Below are positions 40,971 to 50,019 of a stretch of 64,000 nt of DNA, in pieces. The notes below the pieces were generated by a model. That model made no database searches, was not told where the DNA came from, and worked only from the letters and a program-made list of their open reading frames with translations. Location: positions 1,504,001 to 1,568,000 of the forward strand of contig NZ_CP168900.1 of NCBI RefSeq assembly GCF_041765605.1, written 5' to 3'. Both the position numbers and the translations under genes were made by a program. How positions within the stretch are numbered: the stretch's first letter is position 1; each line of letters begins with the position of its first letter. Origin of the DNA: Listeria monocytogenes. Lineage in GTDB: Bacteria > Bacillota > Bacilli > Lactobacillales > Listeriaceae.

Positions 40971-42041
40971 TTAATTATTTTTCGTAATATGCTCTTCTTT
41001 TAGTTTATTGTGCTCTTCTAATGTTTTAGAGAAGTATACTTTACCAGTTTTTGTATTTGCTAAGAAGTATAGGTAATCACTTTTTTCTGGATAAAGTGCT
41101 GCTTCCATCGAAGAGTCTCCACTATTTGAAATTGGACCTGGTGGTAATCCATTGTTTTTGTATGTGTTGTATGGTGAATCGACTTCTAAATCTTTGTAAG
41201 TCGTTTTACTTTTGTGTTCACCAAGCGCATAAAGAACAGTTGGATCTGTCTGCAAGCGCATATCTTTTGCTAAACGATTATAAAATACACTGGCAATCAT
41301 TTTGCGATCTACGTTTTCAGTTGCTTCTTTTTCGATAATGGAAGACATCGTTAAGAATTTGTGTACGGACATTTTTTGTTTTGCTAGTTCATCACGGTAC
41401 TTGGCAATGTTTACATCTGTTGCTTTGACCATCTCTGTAATAATTTGTTCTGCAGATACATCTGTTCCTTTGAAAGTGTACGTAGCTGGGTATAAATAAC
41501 CTTCTAATGGATGTTTAATAGATTTGTTTAACACATCGTTTGTTACTGTATCTGGATATGCTTTAATCATGGAAGCAACAAATTCAGGATCGTCCATTGT
41601 TTTAAGTACATCAGCTTTTTTTAGTTTTGGTTGATAAGCAACAATTCTATCAGCAATTTGGTCTAACGTGTAACCTTCTGGAATGACCAGTTTGGCAGGT
41701 GCTACCGTTTTTCCTTCTTGCATTTTTTTGACGATTTGATCCGTGTTCATCGACGGACTGAATTCATAGTTCCCTGCTTTTAAATTCGTATCATTATTAT
41801 ATTTTACATAAAACGAGAAAATAGAAGCATTATTAATTACTTTTTTATCTTCTAGAATAGTAGAAATGTCTGAAATACTAGAGCCTGCTGGGATTTCTAC
41901 GGTGATTTTCTCTTTACTTGCTTCATCTTTTGGTTCTAGTTGCGATTTTACATAATAATAACCTGAAAAAGTTGCAATCACTAAAATTAAAATAATAACA
42001 GAAATTATAATTGTAATTTTCTTACCTTTTGTATTCTTCAT
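40971..42041 (-). CDS. mltG: Endolytic murein transglycosylase MltG
   Basis: Membrane-bound YceG-like enzyme cutting nascent glycan strands. 356 residues: TM at about 10-32, LysM-like part, and catalytic domain with SIIEKEAT (catalytic glutamate) and LQTDPTVLYALG. Start ATG at 42039-42041 follows GAGGT. Confidence 0.95.
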   Translation of the reverse strand: MKNTKGKKITIIISVIILILVIATFSGYYYVKSQLEPKDEASKEKITVEIPAGSSISDISTILEDKKVINNASIFSFYVKYNNDTNLKAGNYEFSPSMNTDQIVKKMQEGKTVAPAKLVIPEGYTLDQIADRIVAYQPKLKKADVLKTMDDPEFVASMIKAYPDTVTNDVLNKSIKHPLEGYLYPATYTFKGTDVSAEQIITEMVKATDVNIAKYRDELAKQKMSVHKFLTMSSIIEKEATENVDRKMIASVFYNRLAKDMRLQTDPTVLYALGEHKSKTTYKDLEVDSPYNTYKNNGLPPGPISNSGDSSMEAALYPEKSDYLYFLANTKTGKVYFSKTLEEHNKLKEEHITKNN

Positions 42042-42076
42042 TTTAGACCTCATTTCATTGAAAACAATTCTAATCT

Positions 42077-42082
42077 ATTATA
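42077..42082 (-). promoter_or_regulatory. Promoter -10 for mltG
   Basis: TATAAT in CGGTATAATAG, with only a weak -35. Divergent from the dedA promoter. Confidence 0.5.
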
Positions 42083-42131
42083 CCGATTATCTAAAAAAAA
42101 TGCTATTCAATAAGGAAAATTTTCTTAAAAA

Positions 42132-42160
42132 GTGACGTTTTTATGTTTTTTCGGTATAAT
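42132..42160 (+). promoter_or_regulatory. SigA promoter for the DedA gene
   Basis: -35 GTGACG (42132-42137), 17-base spacer, -10 TATAAT (42155-42160), giving a leader of about 75 bases. Confidence 0.6.
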
Positions 42161-42243
42161 AAATAGCGTGATTTAACGAACAAGACAGAATCAGTCAGAG
42201 ACTTGCTTCTGCCAATTAATTAAATATTGAAGGAGTCTTTTGG

Positions 42244-42870
42244 ATGTTACATACATTAATACAAAGTTTGCAAGATTTCACGATGTGGTTAGTAGACTCG
42301 CTTGGGCACTGGGGTATTTTCCTCGGAATGCTGATTGAAAGTGTTTGTATACCGCTACCAAGTGAAGTTATTATGCTATTCGGTGGATTTATGGCGGAAG
42401 CTGGGAAACTTAACTTCTGGCTCGTTGTCTTTGCTGGTATTTCCGGTAATCTAGTAGGTTCACTGATTGCTTATTACATAGGTAAATTCGGAGGCAGAGC
42501 ACTTGTTTTAAAATACGGGAAATATATTTTCTTAAATGTCAAACACCTAGATAAAGCAGAACTTTGGTTTGGTCGTTACGGAGCACGGGCTGTGTTCTTC
42601 GGGCGCGTATTACCGGTTATTCGAACGTTTATTTCATTACCAGCCGGTATTGCGAAAATGAATGTATGGAAATTTATTATCTATACGATTTTAGGTTGTA
42701 TTCCGTGGAATATTTTTCTGACATGGCTTGGTTATTCATTAGGTTCCAATTGGAGCGTTGTGGAAAAATATACGCGACCAATTAGCTATTTAATGTTAGC
42801 TTTAGTTATAGCCATCGTTGTCTACCTTGCTTACAAAATATGGAATAAACGTGCTAGAAACGCAAAATAA
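42244..42870 (+). CDS. DedA family membrane protein (SNARE-associated/VTT domain)
   Basis: 208 residues, 4-6 membrane segments. Family motifs PLPSEVIM and the GRVLPVIRTFISLPAG loop with conserved arginines. DedA proteins act as lipid (undecaprenyl-phosphate or PE) flippases or affect proton balance; which applies here is unknown. AAGGAG precedes the ATG. Confidence 0.93.
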   Translation: MLHTLIQSLQDFTMWLVDSLGHWGIFLGMLIESVCIPLPSEVIMLFGGFMAEAGKLNFWLVVFAGISGNLVGSLIAYYIGKFGGRALVLKYGKYIFLNVKHLDKAELWFGRYGARAVFFGRVLPVIRTFISLPAGIAKMNVWKFIIYTILGCIPWNIFLTWLGYSLGSNWSVVEKYTRPISYLMLALVIAIVVYLAYKIWNKRARNAK

Positions 42871-42910
42871 AAAGCATGTCTTGACAGTTGTTGTCAGGAC
42901 ATGCTTTTTT
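42869..42910. terminator. Bidirectional terminator between dedA and yrzB
   Basis: AAAGCATGTC-TGACA pairs with TGTCA-GACATGCTTT, with T runs on both sides. Confidence 0.92.
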
Positions 42911-42915
42911 AATTT

Positions 42916-43218
42916 TTATTCTTCGTCTTCGTCAGCTAAGAAAGTTGCAAGGATTTCTTCAATCATATCCCATTCTTCATCTGTTTCAACTGGTTTAAGT
43001 TGACCTTGTTTACCTTCTTCATCTTGGATATAGCTAGATGCAAGGATTTCGATTTCTTCGTCTTCCCCTTTGCCAGCTGGGAAATATAATACGTAAGATT
43101 TGTCAAAGTCTTTGGAATCGAAGTCAAAAAGAATTTCGTAAGCTTCTTCTTTTCCTTCTTCGTTTGTGATCCAAATAATATTTTCTTCTTCATGATTATG
43201 GTTATGTTCTTCTGCCAT
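42916..43218 (-). CDS. yrzB: DUF1292 protein YrzB
   Basis: Acidic 100-residue conserved protein (UPF0473), with an N-terminal His-rich stretch (HNHNH) and YVLYFPAG. Function unknown. ATG at 43216-43218 with GAGGTG upstream. Conserved trio reoM-ruvX-yrzB. Confidence 0.92.
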   Translation of the reverse strand: MAEEHNHNHEEENIIWITNEEGKEEAYEILFDFDSKDFDKSYVLYFPAGKGEDEEIEILASSYIQDEEGKQGQLKPVETDEEWDMIEEILATFLADEDEE

Positions 43219-43233
43219 TAAATTCACCTCAAA

Positions 43234-43650
43234 TTAATTAGTAGTGTCCAAATAGGACTGTAAAATCATTACTGCAGCTAACTTATCAATTACTTCTTTT
43301 CGTTTTTTACGTGAAACATCTGCTTCAATCAAAGTTCTTTCCGCTGCAGAAGTGGTTAAGCGTTCATCCCAAAGTACAACAGGCAAACCGATTCTCGCCT
43401 CAAGTACTTCAGCATATATTTTAGAACTTTCAGCACGAGGTCCTATGGTGTTATTCATATTCTTAGGAAGTCCAACTACGACTTTTTCCACTTCGTATTC
43501 GAGCACTAGCTCTTTTACGCGGTCATAGCCGAATTGCTTTCTATTCTCGTCAATCTGAATTGTTTCCACACCTTGCGCGGTCCAACCAAGTGGATCACTT
43601 ATCGCTACGCCGACTGTTTTCGAGCCGACATCTAAACCCATTATTCTCAT
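43234..43650 (-). CDS. ruvX: RuvX/YqgF-type pre-16S rRNA nuclease
   Basis: RNase H-like fold, [18 protein letters not shown] and [12 protein letters not shown]. Family role in pre-16S rRNA 5' processing. 138 residues. Overlaps reoM by 4 bases (ATGA). Confidence 0.95.
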   Translation of the reverse strand: MRIMGLDVGSKTVGVAISDPLGWTAQGVETIQIDENRKQFGYDRVKELVLEYEVEKVVVGLPKNMNNTIGPRAESSKIYAEVLEARIGLPVVLWDERLTTSAAERTLIEADVSRKKRKEVIDKLAAVMILQSYLDTTN

Positions 43651-43919
43651 TTCTCACCAATTTCGTTATTTTTCAGATACGCTTTGACAAGTTCCTCGAT
43701 AATTTCATCTCGTTCTAAACGACGTATCATACTTCTAGCATCCTTGTGACGAGGAATATAAGCTGGATCGCCTGAAAGTAAATAGCCAACGATTTGATTT
43801 ACGGGATTATAGCCTTTTTCTTCAAGAGCAACGTAGACTTGTTTCATTAATTTTTTTACATCTTCTTCAATTGAATCATCGCCGAAGTTGTAAAACATTG
43901 TTTGATCTTTTGAATCCAT
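43647..43919 (-). CDS. reoM: ReoM (IreB family) substrate of PrkA
   Basis: 90-residue IreB/YrzL protein. In L. monocytogenes ReoM controls ClpCP-dependent MurA degradation and is phosphorylated by PrkA on Thr7 (established knowledge); T7 is present in [10 protein letters not shown]. First gene of reoM-ruvX-yrzB. Confidence 0.95.
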   Translation of the reverse strand: MDSKDQTMFYNFGDDSIEEDVKKLMKQVYVALEEKGYNPVNQIVGYLLSGDPAYIPRHKDARSMIRRLERDEIIEELVKAYLKNNEIGEK

Positions 43920-43955
43920 AATCGAAGCACCTCATTCCTTCATGTATCTCTTTTC

Positions 43956-43984
43956 ATTTTACACTATGTGAACAGAAATAACAA
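43956..43984 (-). promoter_or_regulatory. SigA promoter for reoM-ruvX-yrzB
   Basis: -35 TTGTTA (43979-43984), 17-base spacer, -10 TAAAAT (43956-43961). Confidence 0.65.
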
Positions 43985-44010
43985 AGAAAAATGAGGCGCT
44001 CTGATGAAAT

Positions 44011-46650
44011 TTATGCTTGTTGTTCTTTTACCCATGTGGAAACGTAATCAAGAGCAGTTCCTAGTTCTGCTGGATTTTTACCACCAGCTTGTGCCATATC
44101 AGGACGTCCACCACCGTTACCACCGCATCTTGTTGCTACTTCTTTCAGTAGTTTACCAGCGTGGTAACCCGCTTTGATTGCTTCTTCGGAAACGGCAGAT
44201 ATTAAGTTTACTTTATCTCCTTGGACAGCGCCTAGAACAAGAATGCCGCCAATTTTTTTATCTTTCCAGTTATCCACGAATTGACGTAATTGGTTCATAT
44301 CTTTTGCGTTCACTTGTTTCGCAATCACTTTTACGCCGCCGATTTCTTCTGGTGATTCAAAAATATCCGCACTTGCTGCACTCGCTAATTTACTTAATAG
44401 TGATTCATTCTCGCGTTTCACTTCACGTAAGTCAGCTTGTAATTGTTCTACTTTTTGCGGTGTTTCTTTGGTTGTTGTTTTTAGTAGACTCGCTGCATGT
44501 TTTAATGTGTTTTCTTGTTCTGTTACAAAGCGATATGCTTCTTTTCCAGTAACAGCTTCGATACGTCTAGTTCCCGCTCCAATACCTGTTTCGGATACGA
44601 TTTTAAATAGCCCGATATCTGCTGTATTTCGGACATGGACACCGCCACAAAGCTCAATACTATATTTACCAACTTGTACCACACGAACCACATCGCCATA
44701 TTTTTCGCCAAATAGTGCCATAGCGCCAAGTTCTTTTGCTTCTGCTATTGGCATTTCTTCAATCACAACATTGATTTGTTCCCAGATTTTTTCATTCACG
44801 ATTTCTTCCATTTTTGTTAATTCTTCTTCTGTAATTTGACCAAAATGAGAGAAGTCAAAGCGTAAACGATCCGGTGAAACAAGAGATCCAGCTTGGTTAA
44901 CATGCTCGCCTAATGTGTCTTTGAGTGCGCGGTGTAAAAGGTGAGTTGCTGTATGATTTTTGATTGTTTCGCGACGTTTTACTTTATCAACAGCAAGTTT
45001 CACTGTGTCGCCTGTTTTTAATACGCCTTCTTTGACAGAAACACGGTGTATATTTTGTTTATTTGGCGCTTTTTGTACATCTTCTACATAAGCAAGACCT
45101 GTTTCGCTCTCAATCGTTCCTTTGTCAGCAACTTGTCCGCCACTTTCTGCATAAAATGGTGTTTCTTTGAAGATGACTTGTGCTTCACTTCCAGCTGCAA
45201 CTTCCTCCACAAGCGTGTCATCTTGGATTAAATACAAGATTTCTGAAACGTGCTCTGTTGAATTATAGCCAACAAATGCACTTTTTTCTGTTAAATTAGC
45301 AAGTAGTTCGCCTTGGACTTGCATCGATTTTACATCAGCACGAGCCGAGCGAGCACGGTCACGTTGTTCTTTCATTTCTGCTTCGAAGCCAGCGTGATCC
45401 ACTTTTAAGCCATGGTCTTCTGCATATTCTTCTGTTAATTCGACAGGGAAGCCGAATGTATCATATAATTTAAAAATGTCTGCGCCTTTGATAATTTGTT
45501 CATTTGTTTCTTTCGCAGTTTTTAGGATTGTTTCCAAAATTGCTAGACCTTCGTTTAATGTTTCGTGGAAACGTTCTTCTTCCGTGCGAATCACTTTTTG
45601 GATAAAGTCTGTTTGGTTTTCTACTTCTGGATAGAAACTATTCATAATTTTTCCAACTACTGGTACTAATTTGTACATGAATGGTTCGTTGATTGTTAGG
45701 ACTTTTGCATAACGAACAGCACGGCGAAGTAAACGACGTAAAATATATCCGCGTCCTTCGTTGGATGGTAAAGCACCGTCACCGATTGCAAATGCTACAG
45801 TACGAATATGGTCAGCAATTACTTTAAATGCCACATCATTTTCTTGAGAATGGCCATATTTCACGCCAGCGATTTGTTCAACTTCACGAATAATAGGCAT
45901 GAATAAATCTGTTTCAAAGTTAGTTGGTGCATCTTGGATGATGGATACCATCCGTTCAAGGCCCATCCCTGTATCAATGTTTTGTTTTGGTAGCGGAGTG
46001 TAAGTTCCATCTGGATTGTGGTTGAACTGTGAAAATACTAAGTTCCAAATTTCTAAATAACGCTCATTTTCTCCACCTGGATATAATTCTGGATCACTTG
46101 CATCGTCACCAAAAGCAGGTCCACGGTCATAGAAAATTTCGCTGTCTGGGCCACTTGGTCCAATACCGATATCCCAGAAATTATCTTCAATTTCGACGAT
46201 ATGATCATCACTTAAACCAATTTTTTCGCGCCATAACGTTTTCGCTTCTTCATCTTCTGGATACACAGTCACATACAATTTATCTGGATCAAAACCAATC
46301 CATTTAGGGCTCGTTAGGAATTCCCAAGCAAAAACAATCGCCCCTTCTTTAAAATAATCACCGATAGAAAAGTTTCCTAGCATTTCAAAGAATGTATGAT
46401 GACGCGCTGTTTTACCAACGTTTTCAATGTCATTTGTACGGATTGATTTTTGAGCATTAGCCATTCTTGGATTATCCGGAATAACCGAACCATCAAAGTA
46501 TTTTTTCATTGTTGCTACACCACTATTAATCCAAAGAATCGTCGGATCATTATTTGGCACAAGTGGTGCACTAGGTTCGATAGTATGCCCTTTTTCTTTA
46601 AAGAAATCTAAAAATAACTGTCTTACTTCAGCGCTTGATAATTGTTTCAT
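44011..46650 (-). CDS. alaS: Alanyl-tRNA synthetase
   Basis: Class II enzyme with editing. 879 residues: catalytic domain ([12 protein letters not shown]), editing domain with zinc [11 protein letters not shown] and CGGVHV, and C-terminal DHHA1 domain ([15 protein letters not shown]). Controlled by the alanine T-box upstream. Confidence 0.98.
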   Translation of the reverse strand: MKQLSSAEVRQLFLDFFKEKGHTIEPSAPLVPNNDPTILWINSGVATMKKYFDGSVIPDNPRMANAQKSIRTNDIENVGKTARHHTFFEMLGNFSIGDYFKEGAIVFAWEFLTSPKWIGFDPDKLYVTVYPEDEEAKTLWREKIGLSDDHIVEIEDNFWDIGIGPSGPDSEIFYDRGPAFGDDASDPELYPGGENERYLEIWNLVFSQFNHNPDGTYTPLPKQNIDTGMGLERMVSIIQDAPTNFETDLFMPIIREVEQIAGVKYGHSQENDVAFKVIADHIRTVAFAIGDGALPSNEGRGYILRRLLRRAVRYAKVLTINEPFMYKLVPVVGKIMNSFYPEVENQTDFIQKVIRTEEERFHETLNEGLAILETILKTAKETNEQIIKGADIFKLYDTFGFPVELTEEYAEDHGLKVDHAGFEAEMKEQRDRARSARADVKSMQVQGELLANLTEKSAFVGYNSTEHVSEILYLIQDDTLVEEVAAGSEAQVIFKETPFYAESGGQVADKGTIESETGLAYVEDVQKAPNKQNIHRVSVKEGVLKTGDTVKLAVDKVKRRETIKNHTATHLLHRALKDTLGEHVNQAGSLVSPDRLRFDFSHFGQITEEELTKMEEIVNEKIWEQINVVIEEMPIAEAKELGAMALFGEKYGDVVRVVQVGKYSIELCGGVHVRNTADIGLFKIVSETGIGAGTRRIEAVTGKEAYRFVTEQENTLKHAASLLKTTTKETPQKVEQLQADLREVKRENESLLSKLASAASADIFESPEEIGGVKVIAKQVNAKDMNQLRQFVDNWKDKKIGGILVLGAVQGDKVNLISAVSEEAIKAGYHAGKLLKEVATRCGGNGGGRPDMAQAGGKNPAELGTALDYVSTWVKEQQA

Positions 46651-46680
46651 TTTTTATTTCCTCCTTTTGGTTTTTACAAC

Positions 46681-46756
46681 AAAAAAAGCCTATATGATTG
46701 CTCACAGGGACGATTTTGGTAAATCGCGGTACCACCCTGTTTGCAATGATATAGAC
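46681..46756 (-). terminator. T-box-controlled terminator before alaS
   Basis: The minus-strand arms GTCTATAT-ATTGC-ACAGGG and CCCTGT-GCAAT-ATATAGGC form a 22-bp interrupted stem followed by seven T. Confidence 0.85.
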
Positions 46757-46925
46757 TTTGTATCATTACCTCTTCAGTTATCTGTTAACGTGGATAAGAC
46801 GGATCATCTAATGGGAGAGCAATTTTGGTGCAAGCGTGGTTTTCCTTCCAGCCATGGGAAAACTCTCTAATCACGTGGAAACCAAAATCATATTCCTATC
46901 ATGTATCAATTTCTATTCAACAATA
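46681..46925 (-). promoter_or_regulatory. T-box riboswitch leader of alaS (alanine)
   Basis: Core AGGGTGGTACCGCG at 46725-46738 on the minus strand. Stem I is closed by ATTTTGGT/ACCAAAAT. A GCT alanine codon at 46833-46835 is in the expected specifier position. A long terminator (46681-46756) ends in seven T. Confidence 0.94.
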
Positions 46926-46931
46926 AACTAA

Positions 46932-46960
46932 ATTATAAAGAACGGATGGCTAAATGTCAA
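46932..46960 (-). promoter_or_regulatory. Consensus SigA promoter for alaS
   Basis: -35 TTGACA (46955-46960), 17-base spacer, -10 TATAAT (46932-46937). Perfect hexamers. The -35 overlaps the stop codon of the upstream ABC ATPase. Confidence 0.92.
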
Positions 46961-47652
46961 CTGTTTATTAGACTATTCGTTGATTGTTTCTTTTCAACAA
47001 AGCTTCCGTTTTTAAGCGTTAGTTTCACATCGGATACTTTTGCGATCTCGGGGTCATGCGTTACCATGATAACGCATTTACCTTCTTTATGTGCTAAATC
47101 TTGGAATAAAGTAACTACTTCTTTACTAGTACGTTCATCCAAATTCCCAGTTGGTTCATCTGCTACAATTAATTCTGTTTCACAGCAGAGAGCCCGCGCT
47201 ATCGAAACCCGTTGTTGTTGTCCACCGCTTAACGTCAATACTTTTTGGCGTGCCATGTCTTCTGTGATGCCTACTTTTTCCAGCATACTCAGTGCAAAGG
47301 CTTTTTTGTCTGGTTGATTGACATGGGTGATTTCCATTGCAGTGGTGACATTTTGTAGTGCGGTCATATAGGTCAACAGATTATAACTTTGGAACACAAT
47401 TGATACATATTTATTTCTAAACTGTTGTAAGCCAATACTTTTGAGTGAGCTACCTTTATAGAAAATATCCCCTTCTTTTTGCGTATCAAGCCCTCCTGCA
47501 AGGGATAAGAAAGTTGTTTTTCCTGAGCCAGAACTGCCGACTACTGTATAAAAAACACCCGCTTCAAAATCATAATTGATGTCACTTAAAATGGATTCTT
47601 CTTTCGTTTTATACCAATAAGAAATATTTTCAAATGTTAATACTTTGGTCAT
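46957..47652 (-). CDS. ABC transporter ATP-binding protein (MacB/LolD type)
   Basis: 231 residues. Walker A GSSGSGKTT, signature LSGGQQQRVSIA, Walker B IVADEP. Cognate of the FtsX-type permease encoded 8 bases upstream. Such pairs export or sense peptides and antibiotics. The locus is divergent from a two-component system. Confidence 0.95.
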   Translation of the reverse strand: MTKVLTFENISYWYKTKEESILSDINYDFEAGVFYTVVGSSGSGKTTFLSLAGGLDTQKEGDIFYKGSSLKSIGLQQFRNKYVSIVFQSYNLLTYMTALQNVTTAMEITHVNQPDKKAFALSMLEKVGITEDMARQKVLTLSGGQQQRVSIARALCCETELIVADEPTGNLDERTSKEVVTLFQDLAHKEGKCVIMVTHDPEIAKVSDVKLTLKNGSFVEKKQSTNSLINS

Positions 47653-47660
47653 ATCGTCAC

Positions 47661-49166
47661 CTACTCCTGTTTAGTCAGAATTGTTTTTGGATTCATACGA
47701 AGAACGAGTGCAGCTGGTAAAAGGACTGAGATAAAGGCAATTCCGATACCAATTCCGCCCATTTTCAGCATATCTTCTAATGTTACTTGAATATCTAGCT
47801 CTTTGATTTGTTCGGTGTTTTTCGTCAAGTTGCTCACGCTCTGACCAAATCCACCCGGACCGCCGCCTTGTCCACTACCACCTGGACCACGGTTTTCTGT
47901 CGTCGTTGTTGTTTCAGTAGTAGATGAATTTTGTTGCGCCAATAATTGATTGCCTGCTAATTGTGCTACATAATGACTACTTGCAGCAGCTAGGCCAAAG
48001 GAAACAAGTGCTACAATCAAAATTTCCACAAAGAATTGCGCAATCAATTTGCCACGTTTTTCACCAATTGCTAAAAGTACACCCATTTCATACTTACGGT
48101 CACGCACTTGCATCATCACGAGTAGGCCCAAGATTAGTGCTCCGGCAATACTCACAATATAAACCACATTTTTAGAGAAAGATGCTACGCTGTTAATCGG
48201 CCCAATCATTTGTTGGTAAAGCGTATCATTGGCATCTAGTTTAAATGTATCCCAATCAATGCTGTCAACTTTTTTCGCTTCTTTTTCAAAAGCAGAAATG
48301 TTAGCTGCGTCATCCATCGTATAAACAGCCGAATCTACTGTATTTTTATAATCAGAGCCTTTAATTGTATTGGCTACTGTGTAAGGAACATATACTTTGT
48401 TGTAAGGATTTAGGAAGGAGAAGTTTTGTGCCATATCACTTCCAGAATCAGTTGTTTTATAGATTCCAACGATTTTTAACGTTACTTTTGTATTACCATC
48501 ACTGGAAGTAACCGTGAAAGAATCGCCTACTTTCCAATCATTTTCTTTAGCTAAATTCTCTTCTACCATGGCTACATTTTTGTCTTTGTCAGCGGAAGTA
48601 ATTGCTACACCACTTGTTAGTTCGCTTGTTCCTGCTTCAAAATCAGTGCTTGTAGCAGAATCAAGTAAACCGCTAATGCTTAAATCGGCATCAACCATTT
48701 GCGGTCCACCTTGGCCGCCTCCTGGTCCTTGTGTTTCAGTTGTTGTGGATGTTTCATCACTGGAAGAAGATGTATCACCAGAAGACTCAATTGGATCAAA
48801 TCCGGATGCTAAAGCTTGTGTACTAGAATAATAATTATAACTTGCTACATGATTTAATTTCGCTAATTCATTAGCATCACTAACATCTATCGGACTGCTC
48901 TCAAATTGCGGCTTGGATTCTGTGGAACTGCTGTCACTACTTGCAGCCTCGTCTCGCATTGCCTGCATTTGTTTTTCTCGGTCAACAGTCAGTGTTACCG
49001 TTCCGCCAAGTTGTTCTCTTGCCAACTCGCTTGCTTTATCTGCGGCAGATTGAATGGTAAAGCCTGATAAAATAAGTACACAGACGACTGTGAAAATAAT
49101 TAATTGTAAAACAGATCTTCCTTTTCTCGCTTTCATGCTGAGCCATGCTCTCTTAAAAAAATTCAT
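47661..49166 (-). CDS. FtsX/MacB-type ABC permease
   Basis: 501 residues: TM at about 17-37, a large extracellular domain (about 40-325), then three TM helices (about 330-355, 375-398, 470-492). The external parts hold low-complexity acidic/Ser/Thr and Gly/Pro/Gln-rich runs. The substrate is unknown. Three direct repeats precede it. Confidence 0.93.
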   Translation of the reverse strand: MNFFKRAWLSMKARKGRSVLQLIIFTVVCVLILSGFTIQSAADKASELAREQLGGTVTLTVDREKQMQAMRDEAASSDSSSTESKPQFESSPIDVSDANELAKLNHVASYNYYSSTQALASGFDPIESSGDTSSSSDETSTTTETQGPGGGQGGPQMVDADLSISGLLDSATSTDFEAGTSELTSGVAITSADKDKNVAMVEENLAKENDWKVGDSFTVTSSDGNTKVTLKIVGIYKTTDSGSDMAQNFSFLNPYNKVYVPYTVANTIKGSDYKNTVDSAVYTMDDAANISAFEKEAKKVDSIDWDTFKLDANDTLYQQMIGPINSVASFSKNVVYIVSIAGALILGLLVMMQVRDRKYEMGVLLAIGEKRGKLIAQFFVEILIVALVSFGLAAASSHYVAQLAGNQLLAQQNSSTTETTTTTENRGPGGSGQGGGPGGFGQSVSNLTKNTEQIKELDIQVTLEDMLKMGGIGIGIAFISVLLPAALVLRMNPKTILTKQE

Positions 49167-49213
49167 GTGTTTTCCTCCATTCGGTTTCTACTCCACTAAG
49201 ATTACTGGGGAGT

Positions 49214-49240
49214 TATGAAGAAAGTATGAACAAACTATGA
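49214..49240 (+). repeat. Three 11-bp-phased TATGA direct repeats (likely response-regulator site)
   Basis: TATGA begins at 49214, 49225 and 49236, exactly 11 bases apart, between the permease and the divergent OmpR-type regulator. This is the spacing used by OmpR/PhoB-type dimers. It sits 48-74 bases upstream of the permease start, the expected -35 region for an activator. Confidence 0.65.
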
Positions 49241-49332
49241 TGCATATTTTAAACTTTCGCGAAAAAAATAATTTGGCTTGATTATTACGTCTAATTAGGC
49301 TAGTTTTAATGTAAGAGGAGTGAGTACAGAAT

Positions 49333-50019
49333 ATGAAATTACTTATGATAGAAGATAATGTAAGTGTTTGTGAAATGATAGAAATGTTCTTTATGAAAGA
49401 AGAAATTGACGCTACGTTCGTTCATGACGGCAAGCAAGGTTATGAAGCGTTTTTTAAAGATGAATATGATATTGCAATTATTGACTTAATGCTTCCTAAT
49501 ATGGACGGTATGACCATTTGCCGTAAAATTCGTGAAGTAAGCGATGTGCCAATTATCATTTTAACGGCTAAGGAGTCAGAATCCGATCAAGTACTTGGTC
49601 TCGAAATGGGTGCGGATGATTATGTAACTAAACCATTTAGCCCACTTACCTTAATGGCCCGAATTAAAGCAGTGACACGTCGAAAAAATAGCGCCTCTCC
49701 TGCAGAAAACAATGAAGATATTTTAGAAACGACTTATTTTAAAATTAGTAAACGAACACGCGAAATTTTTTATCAAGGAGAGCTCCTTGATGCTCTAACA
49801 CCAAAAGAATTCGATTTACTCTATTTTTTAATGCAACATCCACGGCAAGTATTTTCAAGAGAGCAATTGTTAGAACAGGTTTGGGGCTATCAATTTTACG
49901 GAGATGAGCGCACCGTTGATGTTCATATTAAACGTTTACGCCAAAAAATCGCCACCGAAACAAAGCCATTTTTGCACACCGTCTGGGGTGTCGGCTACAA
50001 ATTTGATGAAACGGAATGA
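49333..50019 (+). CDS. OmpR-family response regulator
   Basis: 228 residues: receiver domain with phosphoacceptor in IIDLMLPNMDG, KPF motif, and winged-helix DNA-binding domain (TPKEFDLLYFLMQH, RTVDVHIKRLRQKI). The ribosome-binding GAGGAG is 12 bases from the ATG, a little far. Stop overlaps the kinase start. Confidence 0.95.
   Translation: MKLLMIEDNVSVCEMIEMFFMKEEIDATFVHDGKQGYEAFFKDEYDIAIIDLMLPNMDGMTICRKIREVSDVPIIILTAKESESDQVLGLEMGADDYVTKPFSPLTLMARIKAVTRRKNSASPAENNEDILETTYFKISKRTREIFYQGELLDALTPKEFDLLYFLMQHPRQVFSREQLLEQVWGYQFYGDERTVDVHIKRLRQKIATETKPFLHTVWGVGYKFDETE

Noticed and set aside
44178-44839. Plus-strand frames over alaS
   Set aside because: Antisense shadows of a conserved synthetase, without ribosome-binding sites or recognisable motifs.
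49255-49264. TTTCGCGAAA palindrome between permease and regulator
   Set aside because: Short and single-copy; the 11-base direct repeats are the stronger operator candidate.
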